This document shows positions 35,346 through 44,728 of a DNA stretch of 64,000 nucleotides, piece by piece. The notes under the pieces are model-generated. The model saw only the letters and a list, made by a program, of their open reading frames with translations. It was not told the origin of the DNA and did no database searches. This stretch comes from Streptomyces sindenensis (GTDB lineage Bacteria; Actinomycetota; Actinomycetes; Streptomycetales; Streptomycetaceae), in contig NZ_BMSG01000003.1 of assembly GCF_014649035.1 (NCBI RefSeq), positions 186,001-250,000 of the forward strand, read 5' to 3'. Each line of letters opens with the position of its first letter. The first letter of the stretch is position 1. The position numbers were made by a program, and so were the translations under genes.

Positions 35346-36011
35346 GTGAGTGCTGTCCCCGTACCCCAGCCCCGTGCCCGAACCGCCGACCCCGCGTCCG
35401 GCGCCGCGCCCGACTCCGCGGGGAGTCGCCGCTCCCTCGCGGCCGGTCTCCTCCTGGGCGCGGCGGGCGCGACCGTCGTCCTCCTCGCCTCCGGGCAGAC
35501 CTGGGCCGAGGGCCGGGCGGCCACCGGCGGGGGCGCCCTGCCGCTGACCGCCGACGGCCGGGACGTCACGGGTGTCCCCGCCGCCCTCGCCATCGTCGGG
35601 CTCGCCGCCCTCGTCGCCGTCTTCGCCGTCCGCGGCGCGGGCCGCCGGATCGTCGCCGCGCTCCTGGCCCTCAGCGGCCTCGGCGCCGCCCTCAGCGCCT
35701 GGGCGGGCGCCTCCGACAGCACGGCCCTGGACGAGGAGGCCGCCAGGACCACGGGCGACGCGGCGGCCACCATCCACGCCCTCAGCCACACCGCCTGGCC
35801 CTACGTCACCGCCGCCGGCGGCCTGCTGATCCTGCTGGCCGGGCTCCTCGCCCTGCGCTACGGCAGCCGCTGGCCCGCCATGTCCGGAAAGTACGAGCGC
35901 GACGGCACCCCCCGGCCCGGCAAGGCGCCCCGCACCGCCCCGGACCCGGACCGGCCCGAGGACCTGTGGAAGGCCCTGGACCGCGGCGAGGACCCGACGC
36001 GCGAGGCGTGA
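35346..36011 (+). CDS. Trp biosynthesis-associated membrane protein (TIGR02234-like)
   Basis: The 221-residue protein has four hydrophobic segments, near residues 32-55, 78-98, 104-125 and 150-175, and a polar C-terminal tail. Actinobacteria carry a membrane protein of this size and topology next to trpE (family TIGR02234, Trp_oprn_chp). The function is unknown; a tie to tryptophan synthesis rests on conserved position. GTG 35346 is chosen; GTG 35337 is also possible. Confidence 0.75.
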   Translation: MSAVPVPQPRARTADPASGAAPDSAGSRRSLAAGLLLGAAGATVVLLASGQTWAEGRAATGGGALPLTADGRDVTGVPAALAIVGLAALVAVFAVRGAGRRIVAALLALSGLGAALSAWAGASDSTALDEEAARTTGDAAATIHALSHTAWPYVTAAGGLLILLAGLLALRYGSRWPAMSGKYERDGTPRPGKAPRTAPDPDRPEDLWKALDRGEDPTREA

Positions 36012-36124
36012 CCCCACGATCACCCCCGGCGGCCCCGTACGGGACAATGGACCCGAGCCGCCCTTGGGGGCGGCGGCCCCACCTACAGCGTCACCCACAG
36101 CGCAACACCAACGAGGAGCAACTC

Positions 36125-36376
36125 ATGGCGGGCACGAGCCACGGACACACCCCGGCCGCCTGGACCGGTGTCATCATCTCGTTCATCGGCTTCTGCGTCG
36201 CAGGCGTCTTCATGGTCGCGGCCAACCCGCTCGGTTTCTGGGTCGGCGTCGCCGTGGTCTTCGGCGGCGGACTCGTGGGCCTCGCCATGCGGGCCGCCGG
36301 TCTCGGTGCGCAGAAGGAGTCGGCCGAGATGGCCGAGGCCAGGGCGCGTGCCGGGCAGGCGCAGATCTCCCACTGA
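36125..36376 (+). CDS. HGxxPAAW-motif small membrane protein
   Basis: The 83-residue protein begins MAGTSHGHTPAAW, the motif that names this actinobacterial family, and has two membrane helices (about 14-35 and 41-60). GAGGAG seven bases before ATG 36125 is clear. The family recurs in Streptomyces trp regions; the role is unknown. A U-tailed terminator follows it. Confidence 0.85.
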   Translation: MAGTSHGHTPAAWTGVIISFIGFCVAGVFMVAANPLGFWVGVAVVFGGGLVGLAMRAAGLGAQKESAEMAEARARAGQAQISH

Positions 36377-36414
36377 ACCGGCCGCCGGACCGTCCCGGCG
36401 ACCGACACGCAGAC

Positions 36415-36443
36415 AGGCGCAGCCCCCCGGGGCTGCGCCTTTT
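36415..36443 (+). terminator. intrinsic terminator with T-run after the HGxxPAAW gene
   Basis: Bases 36415-36426 pair with 36429-36440 and are followed by TTTT at 36440-36443, one of the few U-tailed hairpins in the window. It would separate trpE and its small membrane genes from the DUF2752-trpC part. Confidence 0.8.
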
Positions 36444-36468
36444 CGCGTCGGCGGGGGACAATCACCGG

Positions 36469-37074
36469 GTGGACGCCACTCCGACCCCCGCCGCACCCGA
36501 GCCCTCGGACCCCGATCCCCAGGGCGTAGGCCCCTGGAACCTGTCTTTGACGGTCTGCCCGTCCCCGGACATGGCAGTACCCGCCACCCACGAGAACCCC
36601 GCCACCCCGCCCCTTCCGGCGCGTGAGAACGGAACCCTCGCCACTCCAGTCCGTCCGGCGGACCAGCCGGGCCGGACCGGCCGGGTGCGTCGGCTCGGCA
36701 CGCCCCTGGGCATCCTCGCCGCCGTCACCGGCGCCTTCGCCTACGTCGGCACCGTCGACCCCAACGAGCCCGGCCACTACCCCGTCTGCCCCCTGCTCAA
36801 GCTGACCGGCGTCTACTGCCCCGGCTGCGGCGGCCTCCGCAGCGCCCACGCCTTCATCACCGGCGACCTCGGCGCGGCGCTCCAAGCCAACGCGATCGCC
36901 ACCGTCGGCTACTTCCTCTTCGCCGCCGTCTGGGTCATCTGGCTGGTCCGGGCCTGGCGCGGAAAGCCCCTGCGGATCGCCCTGTCACCCGCCTGGTGGT
37001 GGGGCCTGGGCGCCGTCCTGCTGGTCTTCACCGTCGTCCGGAATCTGCCGTTCGGCTCGGCGCTGGCCCCCTGA
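36469..37074 (+). CDS. DUF2752 membrane protein
   Basis: The 201-residue protein has a disordered, Pro-rich N-terminus (about 1-75), then three membrane helices. DUF2752 is marked by the Cys motif [16 protein letters not shown] (about 122-137) and VVRNLPFG at the end. The paired CPxCG cysteines suggest metal or redox chemistry at the membrane, which is not proven. GTG 36469 lies 26 bp after the terminator. A later ATG (36571, MAVPATHEN) could be the real start. Confidence 0.8.
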   Translation: MDATPTPAAPEPSDPDPQGVGPWNLSLTVCPSPDMAVPATHENPATPPLPARENGTLATPVRPADQPGRTGRVRRLGTPLGILAAVTGAFAYVGTVDPNEPGHYPVCPLLKLTGVYCPGCGGLRSAHAFITGDLGAALQANAIATVGYFLFAAVWVIWLVRAWRGKPLRIALSPAWWWGLGAVLLVFTVVRNLPFGSALAP

Positions 37075-37190
37075 AATGCCCAGGGAGTGGGACGCCGCGT
37101 GGCCGGATGCGAGCGCCGGGCCCTCCTGCGGATACCATCGGTACGGCTGATCCTGTTCCCTATTCACCGTTCCGGAAGGGGGCCGCTCGC

Positions 37191-38000
37191 GTGAGTGTGC
37201 TCGACGAGATCATCGACGGCGTCCGCGCCGACCTCGCGGAGCGACAGGCGCGCGTCAGCCTCGACGAGCTGAAGGAGCGCGCCGCCCGCGCCCCCCAGGC
37301 CAAGGACGGAGTCGCCGCCCTGCGCGGCGAGGGCGTCACCGTCATCTGCGAGGTCAAGCGCTCGTCTCCCTCCAAGGGGGCCCTGGCCGCCATCGCCGAC
37401 CCGGCCGCGCTCGCCGCGGACTACGAGGCGGGCGGTGCGTCCGTCATCTCGGTCCTCACCGAGGAGCGCCGCTTCGGCGGCTCGCTCGCCGATCTGGAGG
37501 CCGTCCGCGCCAAGGTTGACACGCCGATTCTGCGCAAGGACTTCATCGTCACCTCGTACCAGCTGTGGGAGGCCCGCGCCTACGGCGCCGACCTCGCCCT
37601 GCTGATCGTCGCCGCCCTCGACCAGGAGGCCCTGGTCTCCCTCATCGAGCGCGCCGAGTCGATCGGGCTCACCCCGCTCGTCGAGGTGCACGACGAGGAG
37701 GAGGTGGAGCGTGCCGTGGACGCCGGAGCCAAGATCATCGGGGTCAACGCGCGCAACCTGAAGGACCTCAAGGTCGACCGCTCCACCTTCGAGCGGGTCG
37801 CCCCCGAGATCCCCGACCACATCGTCAAGGTCGCCGAGTCCGGTGTCCGCGGCCCGCACGACCTGATCGCGTACGCCAACGCCGGCGCCGACGCCGTCCT
37901 GGTCGGCGAGTCCCTGGTCACCGGCCGCGACCCGCGCGCCGCCGTCGCCGACCTGGTCGCCGCGGGCGCCCACCCGGCCCTCCGCCACGGCCGCGGCTGA
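37191..38000 (+). CDS. trpC: indole-3-glycerol phosphate synthase
   Basis: The 269-residue barrel has [13 protein letters not shown] with the catalytic Lys, [26 protein letters not shown], and VAESGV near the end. It converts CdRP to indole-3-glycerol phosphate. GGAAGGGGG at 37173-37182 supports GTG 37191. It is a single-function TrpC with no fused TrpF, so the PRA isomerase step must come from PriA. Confidence 0.96.
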   Translation: MSVLDEIIDGVRADLAERQARVSLDELKERAARAPQAKDGVAALRGEGVTVICEVKRSSPSKGALAAIADPAALAADYEAGGASVISVLTEERRFGGSLADLEAVRAKVDTPILRKDFIVTSYQLWEARAYGADLALLIVAALDQEALVSLIERAESIGLTPLVEVHDEEEVERAVDAGAKIIGVNARNLKDLKVDRSTFERVAPEIPDHIVKVAESGVRGPHDLIAYANAGADAVLVGESLVTGRDPRAAVADLVAAGAHPALRHGRG

Positions 38001-38018
38001 GCGGGAGACCCGACGACG

Positions 38019-38231
38019 ATGACCGGACGTCCCGCGCCCCGTACCCGGCCGGGCCTCGGCCCCGCCGGGGCCCCGGCCCGGGACCCGCACGCCCCGCTGG
38101 CGCGCGGCTGCCGGCCGCGTGGCTGCCGCGCCCCCGCCCGGCGCGTGCACGGACGGCGGGTGCGGTACGTCATCGGGGACGAGCCCGGCCAGGTCAACGG
38201 CATGCGATGGCGCCCGGGGTCCGCGCAGTAG
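38019..38231 (+). CDS. trpM: TrpM, tryptophan biosynthesis modulator
   Basis: The 70-residue basic protein lies between trpC (18 bp after) and trpB. Its centre is conserved in character ([33 protein letters not shown]), matching the small Streptomyces protein formerly called TrpX and renamed TrpM, reported to modulate tryptophan synthesis and development in S. coelicolor. The Arg and Cys richness is unusual. The N-terminal 30 residues are low-complexity and may be a lineage-specific extension. Confidence 0.8.
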   Translation: MTGRPAPRTRPGLGPAGAPARDPHAPLARGCRPRGCRAPARRVHGRRVRYVIGDEPGQVNGMRWRPGSAQ

Positions 38232-38370
38232 CGAGCCCCGGCCGACGTACCGCAGTACCCGCAGCACGTCCGTACGACCGCATCACCGTGACCGCACGCC
38301 GGTTCCGGTGGCGCTCGCCGCTCCGCGCATACGGTGCACCCATCCGTTGCCATGCCAAGGAGCACGTCGC

Positions 38371-39657
38371 ATGACGTCCGAGTTCTTCATTCCGGACCCC
38401 GAGGGTCTGATCCCCAGCGCCGAGGGCTATTTCGGCGCGTACGGCGGCAAGTTCATCCCGGAGGCGCTCGTCGCCGCCGTGGACGAGGTCGCCGTCGAGT
38501 ACGACAAGGCCAAGGCCGACCCGGCGTTCGCCGCCGAGCTCAACGAGCTGATGGTGAACTACACCGGCCGCCCCAGCGCGCTCACCGAGGTCCCGCGCTT
38601 CGCCGAGCACGCCGGCGGCGCCCGGATCTTCCTCAAGCGCGAGGACCTGAACCACACCGGCTCGCACAAGATCAACAACGTGCTGGGCCAGGCGCTCCTC
38701 ACCAAGCGCATGGGCAAGACCCGTGTCATCGCCGAGACCGGAGCCGGCCAGCACGGCGTCGCCACCGCGACCGCCTGCGCCCTCTTCGGCCTCGACTGCA
38801 CCATCTACATGGGCGAGATCGACACCCAGCGCCAGGCGCTCAACGTGGCCCGGATGCGGATGCTCGGCGCCGAGGTCGTCGCTGTGAAGTCCGGCTCGCG
38901 GACCCTGAAGGACGCCATCAACGAGGCGTTCCGCGACTGGGTCGCCAACGTGGACCGCACGCACTACCTCTTCGGTACGGTCGCGGGCCCGCACCCCTTC
39001 CCCGCGATGGTCCGCGACTTCCACCGGGTCATCGGCGTCGAGGCCCGCCGCCAGCTCCTGGAGCGCGCGGGCCGCCTCCCGGACGCGGCGGTCGCCTGCG
39101 TCGGCGGCGGCTCCAACGCCATCGGCCTCTTCCACGCCTTCATCCCCGACGAGGGCGTCCGCCTGGTCGGCTGCGAGCCCGCCGGGCACGGGGTGGAGAC
39201 CGGCGAGCACGCGGCGACCCTCACCGCGGGGGAGCCCGGCATCCTGCACGGCTCCCGCTCCTACGTCCTCCAGGACGACGAGGGCCAGATCACCGAGCCG
39301 TACTCCATCTCGGCGGGGCTCGACTACCCGGGCATCGGCCCCGAGCACTCCTACCTCAAGGACGTCGGACGCGGCGAGTACCGCGCGGTCACCGACGACG
39401 CGGCCATGCAGGCCCTGCGCCTGCTGTCCCGCACCGAGGGCATCATCCCGGCCATCGAGAGCGCCCACGCCCTCGCCGGGGCCCTGGACCTCGGCAAGGA
39501 GCTGGGCAAGGACGGGCTGATCCTCGTCAACCTGTCCGGCCGCGGTGACAAGGACATGGACACCGCCGCCCGCTACTTCGGGCTCTACGACACCGACGCC
39601 GTCGTCGAGGCGGACGCCGACAGCGACCGCGCCGAGATCGAGGGGGACGCCAAGTGA
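38371..39657 (+). CDS. trpB: tryptophan synthase beta subunit
   Basis: The 428-residue PLP enzyme has Lys in [15 protein letters not shown], the Gly-rich phosphate loop [10 protein letters not shown], and [13 protein letters not shown] at the start (TrpB1 type). It joins indole with serine. AAGGAGC at 38357-38363 precedes ATG 38371. The C-terminal 15 residues are acidic. The stop overlaps the trpA GTG. Confidence 0.97.
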   Translation: MTSEFFIPDPEGLIPSAEGYFGAYGGKFIPEALVAAVDEVAVEYDKAKADPAFAAELNELMVNYTGRPSALTEVPRFAEHAGGARIFLKREDLNHTGSHKINNVLGQALLTKRMGKTRVIAETGAGQHGVATATACALFGLDCTIYMGEIDTQRQALNVARMRMLGAEVVAVKSGSRTLKDAINEAFRDWVANVDRTHYLFGTVAGPHPFPAMVRDFHRVIGVEARRQLLERAGRLPDAAVACVGGGSNAIGLFHAFIPDEGVRLVGCEPAGHGVETGEHAATLTAGEPGILHGSRSYVLQDDEGQITEPYSISAGLDYPGIGPEHSYLKDVGRGEYRAVTDDAAMQALRLLSRTEGIIPAIESAHALAGALDLGKELGKDGLILVNLSGRGDKDMDTAARYFGLYDTDAVVEADADSDRAEIEGDAK

Positions 39658-40466
39658 GCGGCAACATCGAGCTGTTGAACACCACCCTGGCCGCCGCGAA
39701 GGCCGCGGACCGGGCGGCGCTCATCGCCTACCTCCCGGCGGGCTTCCCGACCGTCGACGGCGGCATCGAAGCGGTCAAGGCCGTCGTCGCGGGCGGCGCG
39801 GACGTCGTCGAGGTCGGCCTCCCGCACAGTGACCCGGTCCTCGACGGGCCGGTCATCCAGACGGCCGACGACATCGCCCTGCGCGGCGGCGTCCGGATCG
39901 CCGACGTGATGCGCACGGTCCGCGAGGCGTACGAGGCCACCGGCGTCCCGATCCTCGTCATGACGTACTGGAACCCCATCGACCGCTACGGCGTCGAGCG
40001 GTTCACCGCCGAGCTGGCCGAGGCGGGCGGCGCCGGGTGCATCCTGCCCGACCTGCCGGTCCAGGAGTCCGCGCTGTGGCGTGAGCACGCCGACAAGCAC
40101 GGTCTCGCCACCGTGTTCGTCGTCGCCCCCAGCAGCCAGGACGCCCGTCTCGCCACCATCACGGCGGCCGGCAGCGGCTTCGTCTACGCCGCGTCCCTGA
40201 TGGGCGTCACCGGCACCCGCGCCTCCGTCGGCGCCCAGGCCCAGGACCTGGTGGGACGCACCCGCGCCACCACCGGCCTGCCGGTCTGCGTCGGCCTCGG
40301 CGTCTCCAACGCGGCCCAGGCCGCCGAGGTCGCCGGATTCGCCGACGGGGTGATCGTCGGCTCGGCCTTCGTCAAGGCCATGCTGGACGCCCCCGACGAG
40401 GCCGCCGGCCTTGCCGCCGTCCGCTCCCTGGCGGGCGAACTGGCCGAGGGTGTTCGAAAGCGCTGA
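39654..40466 (+). CDS. trpA: tryptophan synthase alpha subunit
   Basis: The 270-residue barrel has the catalytic Glu and Asp in [19 protein letters not shown], the flexible loop 6 [10 protein letters not shown], and the phosphate-binding [11 protein letters not shown]. It cleaves indole-3-glycerol phosphate and channels indole to TrpB. GTG 39654 overlaps trpB by four bases. Confidence 0.97.
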   Translation: MSGNIELLNTTLAAAKAADRAALIAYLPAGFPTVDGGIEAVKAVVAGGADVVEVGLPHSDPVLDGPVIQTADDIALRGGVRIADVMRTVREAYEATGVPILVMTYWNPIDRYGVERFTAELAEAGGAGCILPDLPVQESALWREHADKHGLATVFVVAPSSQDARLATITAAGSGFVYAASLMGVTGTRASVGAQAQDLVGRTRATTGLPVCVGLGVSNAAQAAEVAGFADGVIVGSAFVKAMLDAPDEAAGLAAVRSLAGELAEGVRKR

Positions 40467-40499
40467 GCCCGTGAACCACCCGAACGGGTGGATTGTGGA

Positions 40500-40527
40500 C
40501 CGGGGAGGCGCGGAGGTGCCTCCCCGG
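40500..40527. terminator. 10-bp stem terminator after trpA
   Basis: Bases 40500-40509 pair with 40518-40527. It lies 33 bp past the trpA stop and only 14 bp before the GTG of the next gene, so readthrough or a separate promoter for that gene is a question. Confidence 0.7.
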
Positions 40528-40541
40528 TTCGTTCCCCGGGT

Positions 40542-41492
40542 GTGAGCGACAAGATCCCTGAGGGAAACAGAAGCGCGCGCGAGCGCCTGGCCCAGCAGCG
40601 CGAGCGGGAGAAGGGGCGCGAGAAGCGCCGCCGGACGCTGATCGTCGCCTCGGCGGTGGTCGGGGTGCTCGGCCTGGCCGCCGTGGTCGGCCTGATCGCG
40701 GCCAACGCGGGCAAGGGCGACGGCGGCGACTCCGCCTCCGGCCCGGCGGTCGCCCCGTCGGGCGCGATCGGCGAGGCCGCCCTGACCCTGCCGGTCGGCG
40801 CGGCCGACGCCCCGTCCACCCTCACGATCTGGGAGGACTTCCGCTGCCCGGTCTGCGCCCAGTTCGAGACGGCCTTCCGGGACACCATCACCGAGCTCGC
40901 CGAGGACGGCCAGATCCGGGTGGAGTACCACCTGGCCACGATCATCGACGGCAATCTCGGCGGCACCGGCTCGCTGCGCGCCGCCAACGCCGCCGCCTGC
41001 GCCCAGGACGTCGGCAAGTTCGCCCCGTACCACGACGTCCTCTTCAGCAACCAGCCCCCCGAGCCGGACGACGCCTTCGCCGAGAACAGCCGGCTGATCG
41101 AGCTGGCCGGCAAGGTCGAGGGGCTCGACACGCCGGGCTTCCGCAGCTGCGTGGAGGACGGCGATCACGACAGCTGGGTGAAGAAGTCCGACACGGCCTT
41201 CCGCGAGGGCGGCTTCCAGGGCACGCCGACGGTGCTGCTCAACGGGGAGTCCGTGTTCCCGAGCAAGGGCGAGGAGCAGATCTCCGCGGAGAACCTGAAG
41301 AAGTGGGTCGCCGAGGCCAACAAGGGCAAGAAGCCGGGCACCGCCACCCCGGCCGAAGGGTCCACGGCCCCGTCCGCCCCGGCCGAAGGGTCCACCGCCC
41401 CGTCCGCTCCGGCCGACGGATCCGGCGTCCCGCCCGCCCCGGCCGAAGGGGCGGCCACCCCGGTCGCGCCCTCGTCCGCCGCCGGTTCCTGA
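40542..41492 (+). CDS. membrane-anchored DsbA/thioredoxin-fold protein with CPVC motif (paralogue)
   Basis: The 316-residue protein repeats the plan of the gene at 2926-3741: charged cytoplasmic start (1-31), one membrane helix (about 32-54), and a thioredoxin-fold domain with CPVC at 102-105 (WEDFRCPVCAQFE) and a GTPTV cis-Pro-like loop. It ends in about 45 residues of Pro/Ala/Ser/Glu repeats, likely a disordered periplasmic tail. Extracytoplasmic disulfide exchange is the expected role. GTG 40542 directly follows the trpA terminator. Confidence 0.86.
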   Translation: MSDKIPEGNRSARERLAQQREREKGREKRRRTLIVASAVVGVLGLAAVVGLIAANAGKGDGGDSASGPAVAPSGAIGEAALTLPVGAADAPSTLTIWEDFRCPVCAQFETAFRDTITELAEDGQIRVEYHLATIIDGNLGGTGSLRAANAAACAQDVGKFAPYHDVLFSNQPPEPDDAFAENSRLIELAGKVEGLDTPGFRSCVEDGDHDSWVKKSDTAFREGGFQGTPTVLLNGESVFPSKGEEQISAENLKKWVAEANKGKKPGTATPAEGSTAPSAPAEGSTAPSAPADGSGVPPAPAEGAATPVAPSSAAGS

Positions 41493-41614
41493 CCGCGTTC
41501 CGCCGCCGGTCCCCGACCGCGTTCCGGGCCCGCCCGTGACGCGGTCCTCGTTACCCAGACGTTGCCGGGTGGCTTGCCGTACCCACCGCCCGGCAAGGTA
41601 GCGTCGACCTCGCC

Positions 41615-42604
41615 ATGAATCTTGCCTCCATTCCCAGTCCGTCGACCGGCGTGATCGAGCTCGGCCCGATCCCGCTCCGCGGCTACGCGTTCTGCATCAT
41701 CATCGGTGTCTTCGTCGCCGTCTGGTTCGGCAACAAGCGCTGGATCGCCCGGGGCGGCAAAGCCGGCACGGTGGCCGACATCGCCGTCTGGGCGGTGCCC
41801 TTCGGCCTCGTCGGCGGACGGCTCTACCACGTGATCACCGACTACCAGCTGTACTTCAGCGAGGGTGAGAACTGGGTCGACGCCTTCAAGATCTGGGAGG
41901 GCGGCCTCGGCATCTGGGGCGCCATCGCGTTCGGCGCCGTCGGCGCGTGGATCGGCTGCCGCCGCCGGGGCATCCCGCTGCCCGCCTGGGCCGACGCACT
42001 GGCCCCGGGCATCGCCTTCGCGCAGGCCATCGGACGCTGGGGCAACTGGTTCAACCAGGAGCTGTACGGCAAGCCCACCGACCTCCCCTGGGCGGTGGAG
42101 ATCAGCGAGGGCACGAACCGGGTCGCCGGGACCTACCACCCGACCTTCCTGTACGAATCGCTGTGGTGCATCGGTGTGGCGCTCCTGGTCATCTGGGCCG
42201 ACCGCCGCTTCAGCCTCGGCCACGGGCGGGCGTTCGCGCTGTACGTCGCCGCCTACTGCGCGGGTCGCGGCTGGATCGAGTACATGCGTGTCGACGAGGC
42301 CCACCACATCCTGGGCCTCCGCCTGAACGTGTGGACCGCGATCTTCGTCTTCGTCCTCGCCGTCGTCTACATCGTGGTCTCCGCCAAGCTGCGTCCCGGC
42401 CGCGAGGAGATCGTCGAGCCCGACCGGGACTCCACCCCCGGGAAGGACTCCGACGCGGACGGCCCCGCGCGGTCGGACGCCGACGCCAAGGACGCCGAGC
42501 AGGACACCGACGCGGAGAAGGACCCGCTCAGCAAGGACGAGCCGGGCGAATCCGGCAAGCACCTCAGCGCCGGGAGCACCGAAGCGGCGGCCGAGAAGGG
42601 CTGA
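41615..42604 (+). CDS. lgt: prolipoprotein diacylglyceryl transferase
   Basis: The 329-residue, seven-helix membrane enzyme has the Lgt signature GRWGNWFNQELYG (about 138-150), GGRLYHVITDY and HPTFLYESLW. It adds diacylglycerol to the lipobox Cys of prolipoproteins. The last ~65 residues are an acidic Asp/Glu/Lys tail not needed for activity. The start ATG follows a region with no strong ribosome-binding site. The gene is convergent with the CitE-like gene. Confidence 0.95.
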   Translation: MNLASIPSPSTGVIELGPIPLRGYAFCIIIGVFVAVWFGNKRWIARGGKAGTVADIAVWAVPFGLVGGRLYHVITDYQLYFSEGENWVDAFKIWEGGLGIWGAIAFGAVGAWIGCRRRGIPLPAWADALAPGIAFAQAIGRWGNWFNQELYGKPTDLPWAVEISEGTNRVAGTYHPTFLYESLWCIGVALLVIWADRRFSLGHGRAFALYVAAYCAGRGWIEYMRVDEAHHILGLRLNVWTAIFVFVLAVVYIVVSAKLRPGREEIVEPDRDSTPGKDSDADGPARSDADAKDAEQDTDAEKDPLSKDEPGESGKHLSAGSTEAAAEKG

Positions 42605-42611
42605 CCCCCCG

Positions 42612-42628
42612 GCGCCCTCCCCGGGCGC
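42612..42628. terminator. short hairpin between convergent lgt and lyase genes
   Basis: GCGCCC at 42612-42617 pairs with GGGCGC at 42623-42628. It is the only candidate terminator in the 64-bp gap between lgt (stop 42604) and the lyase gene (stop 42669). Confidence 0.45.
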
Positions 42629-42668
42629 ACCCCGCACCACCTCCCGCTCGCCGGGCGGGCCCGCAGTC

Positions 42669-43535
42669 TCAGGCCGGCCCGGCGAGCGCGATCGTCCGGC
42701 GGGCGGACGCCACCACCGCCGCGTCCACGAACCGCCCGTCCGGCAGCGCCAGCGCCCCCGCCTCCACCGCCGAGGCCGCGACGATCTGCTCGGCCGCCTC
42801 GATCTCCTCCGCCGTCGGCCGGAACGCCCGCTCGATCACCTCCAGCTGACGCGGATGGATCGCCGCCCGCCCCAGCATCCCGAGCGCCCGTCCCCGCCGG
42901 CACGAGGCCCACAGCCCGTCCAGGTCCTGGACGTCCGGGAACACCGACTGGACCGGCGGGGGAAGGGCGGCCGCCCGCGCCGCCACCACGACCCGGCTGC
43001 GCGGCCAGTCCAGCCCGGAGTCCTCCCGTACACCGAGATCGGCCCGGAGATCCGCCTCGCCCAGGGCGATGCCCCGGACCGCGTGGTGCGCCGAGGCGAT
43101 CGAGTACGCGTGCTCGATGGCGAGCGCCGACTCCAGCAGCGGATACAGCGGTACGCCCGGTGCGACGGCCGCCACATGGTGCACCGAGACCGCATGGGTG
43201 ATCTTCGGCAGCCGGAACGCGGCCAGACCCGGCAGCCCCGCCAGCGCCCGGATGTCGTCCTCGCCGTGCACCCGGACATGGACCGGTACGGCGTCGGGGG
43301 CGGCGGTCACCTGGTCGCCGAGGAGTTCGGCGGTGGCGGAGCGCGCGTACTCCTTGCGGTCCGGCGCGACGGCGTCCTCCAGGTCGACGATCACCACGTC
43401 CGCCCCGGAGCCCAGCGCCTTGGCCACCACCTCCGGCCGGTCCCCGGGGACGTACAGCCAGGTCAGCGGCGGCCGGCCGAAGTCGTCCCGCGGGTCCTCC
43501 GGCAGGGGCGGGAAGGGCGTGTCGCAGCCGGTCAC
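42669..43535 (-). CDS. HpcH/HpaI/CitE-family lyase (acyl-CoA lyase-like)
   Basis: The 288-residue barrel has TWLYVPGDRPEVVAKAL and VVIVDLEDAVAPDRK (metal/CoA-binding), VPVHVRVHGED, RLPKITHAV, and GIALGEADLRADLG. These mark the CitE/malyl-CoA-lyase branch. It probably cleaves or forms a C-C bond of a beta-hydroxyacyl-CoA. It is the last gene of the ADP-ribosylglycohydrolase operon; its GTG overlaps the CoA-transferase stop by four bases. The substrate is unknown, but the pairing with a CoA-transferase fits activation then cleavage of an organic acid. Confidence 0.85.
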   Translation of the reverse strand: MTGCDTPFPPLPEDPRDDFGRPPLTWLYVPGDRPEVVAKALGSGADVVIVDLEDAVAPDRKEYARSATAELLGDQVTAAPDAVPVHVRVHGEDDIRALAGLPGLAAFRLPKITHAVSVHHVAAVAPGVPLYPLLESALAIEHAYSIASAHHAVRGIALGEADLRADLGVREDSGLDWPRSRVVVAARAAALPPPVQSVFPDVQDLDGLWASCRRGRALGMLGRAAIHPRQLEVIERAFRPTAEEIEAAEQIVAASAVEAGALALPDGRFVDAAVVASARRTIALAGPA

Positions 43536-44728
43536 AGCGCCCCCTGGTCCCGCAGCGCCGCGATCCGCGTCTCCGAGAGGCCGAGCCCGGCCAGGATCTC
43601 CTCGGTGTCCGCCCCGTGCGGGCGGCCGGCCCACCGGATGCCGCCCGGGGTCCGAGAGAGCCGGAAGAGGACGTTCTGCATCCGCAGCGGCCCCAGCTCC
43701 GGGTCGTCGACCTCGGCGAACGTGCCCAGCGCCCGGTACTGCGGGTCCTCCATCACCTCCCGTACGTCCTGGATCGGCGCGACGGCCGCCTCGGCCTTCT
43801 CGAAACCGTTGAGCACCTCTTCCCGGCTGTGGCGGGAGATCCAGTAGCCGACGGCCCCGTCCAGTTCCTCGGTGTGTTCGGCGCGGGTGGTGCCCGCGCC
43901 GAACCAGGGCTCGTCGATCAGGTCCGGGCGGCCCACCAGGCGCATCACCCGCTCCGCGACGGACTGGGCGGAGGTGGAGACCGCGACCCAGTGGCCGTCG
44001 GCGGTGCGGTAGGTGTTGCGCGGGGCGTTGTTGCGGGAGCGGTTGCCGGTGCGCGGCTGGACGTAGCCGAGCTGGCCGTACCAGAGCGGCTGCGGGCCCA
44101 GCACGGTCAGGATCGGCTCGATGATCGCCAGGTCCACCACCTGCCCCTCGCCGGTCTTCTCGCGTCCGGCGAGCGCCGCCATCACCGCGTACGCCGTCGC
44201 CAGCGCCGCGATGGAGTCCGCCAGTCCGAACGGCGGCAGCGTCGGCGGCCCGTCCGGCTCCCCGGTGATCGCCGCGAACCCGCTCATCGCCTCGGCCAGC
44301 GTCCCGAAGCCGGGGCGGTGGGCGTACGGCCCCGACTGGCCGAAGCCGGTCACCCGGGCCAGGACGAGCCGCGGGTTGACGGCGTGCAGCTCCTCGGGGC
44401 CGAGCCCCCAGCGCTCCAGCGTCCCGGGCCGGAAGTTCTCGACGATGACGTCGGTCCCGGCGGCCAGCCGGAGCAGCACGTCCCGGCCGCCGGGCGCGGA
44501 GAGGTCGAGCGTGAGGGTGCGCTTGTTGCGGCCGAGCAGCTTCCACCAGAGGCCGACCCCGTCCTTGGCGGGCCCGTGCCCGCGCGAGGGGTCCGGCTTG
44601 CGGGGGTGTTCCACCTTGATCACGTCGGCGCCGAAGTCCCCCAGCATCGTGGCGGCGAGGGGGCCGGCGAAGAGGGTGGCCAGGTCGATGACCTTCAGCC
44701 CGGTCAGGGGTCCCGCTGTCGTACTCAT
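43532..44728 (-). CDS. CaiB/BaiF-type (class III) CoA-transferase
   Basis: The 398-residue enzyme has LKVIDLATLFAGPLAATMLGDFGADVIKVEHP at the start and KRTLTLDLSAPGGRDVLL, both typical of class III CoA-transferases, which move CoA between carboxylic acids through an aspartyl-CoA intermediate. The Asp in GLADSIAALATAYAV is in the expected region. Start and stop overlap the neighbours by four bases (ATGA and GTGA). Likely partner of the downstream lyase. Confidence 0.88.
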   Translation of the reverse strand: MSTTAGPLTGLKVIDLATLFAGPLAATMLGDFGADVIKVEHPRKPDPSRGHGPAKDGVGLWWKLLGRNKRTLTLDLSAPGGRDVLLRLAAGTDVIVENFRPGTLERWGLGPEELHAVNPRLVLARVTGFGQSGPYAHRPGFGTLAEAMSGFAAITGEPDGPPTLPPFGLADSIAALATAYAVMAALAGREKTGEGQVVDLAIIEPILTVLGPQPLWYGQLGYVQPRTGNRSRNNAPRNTYRTADGHWVAVSTSAQSVAERVMRLVGRPDLIDEPWFGAGTTRAEHTEELDGAVGYWISRHSREEVLNGFEKAEAAVAPIQDVREVMEDPQYRALGTFAEVDDPELGPLRMQNVLFRLSRTPGGIRWAGRPHGADTEEILAGLGLSETRIAALRDQGAL

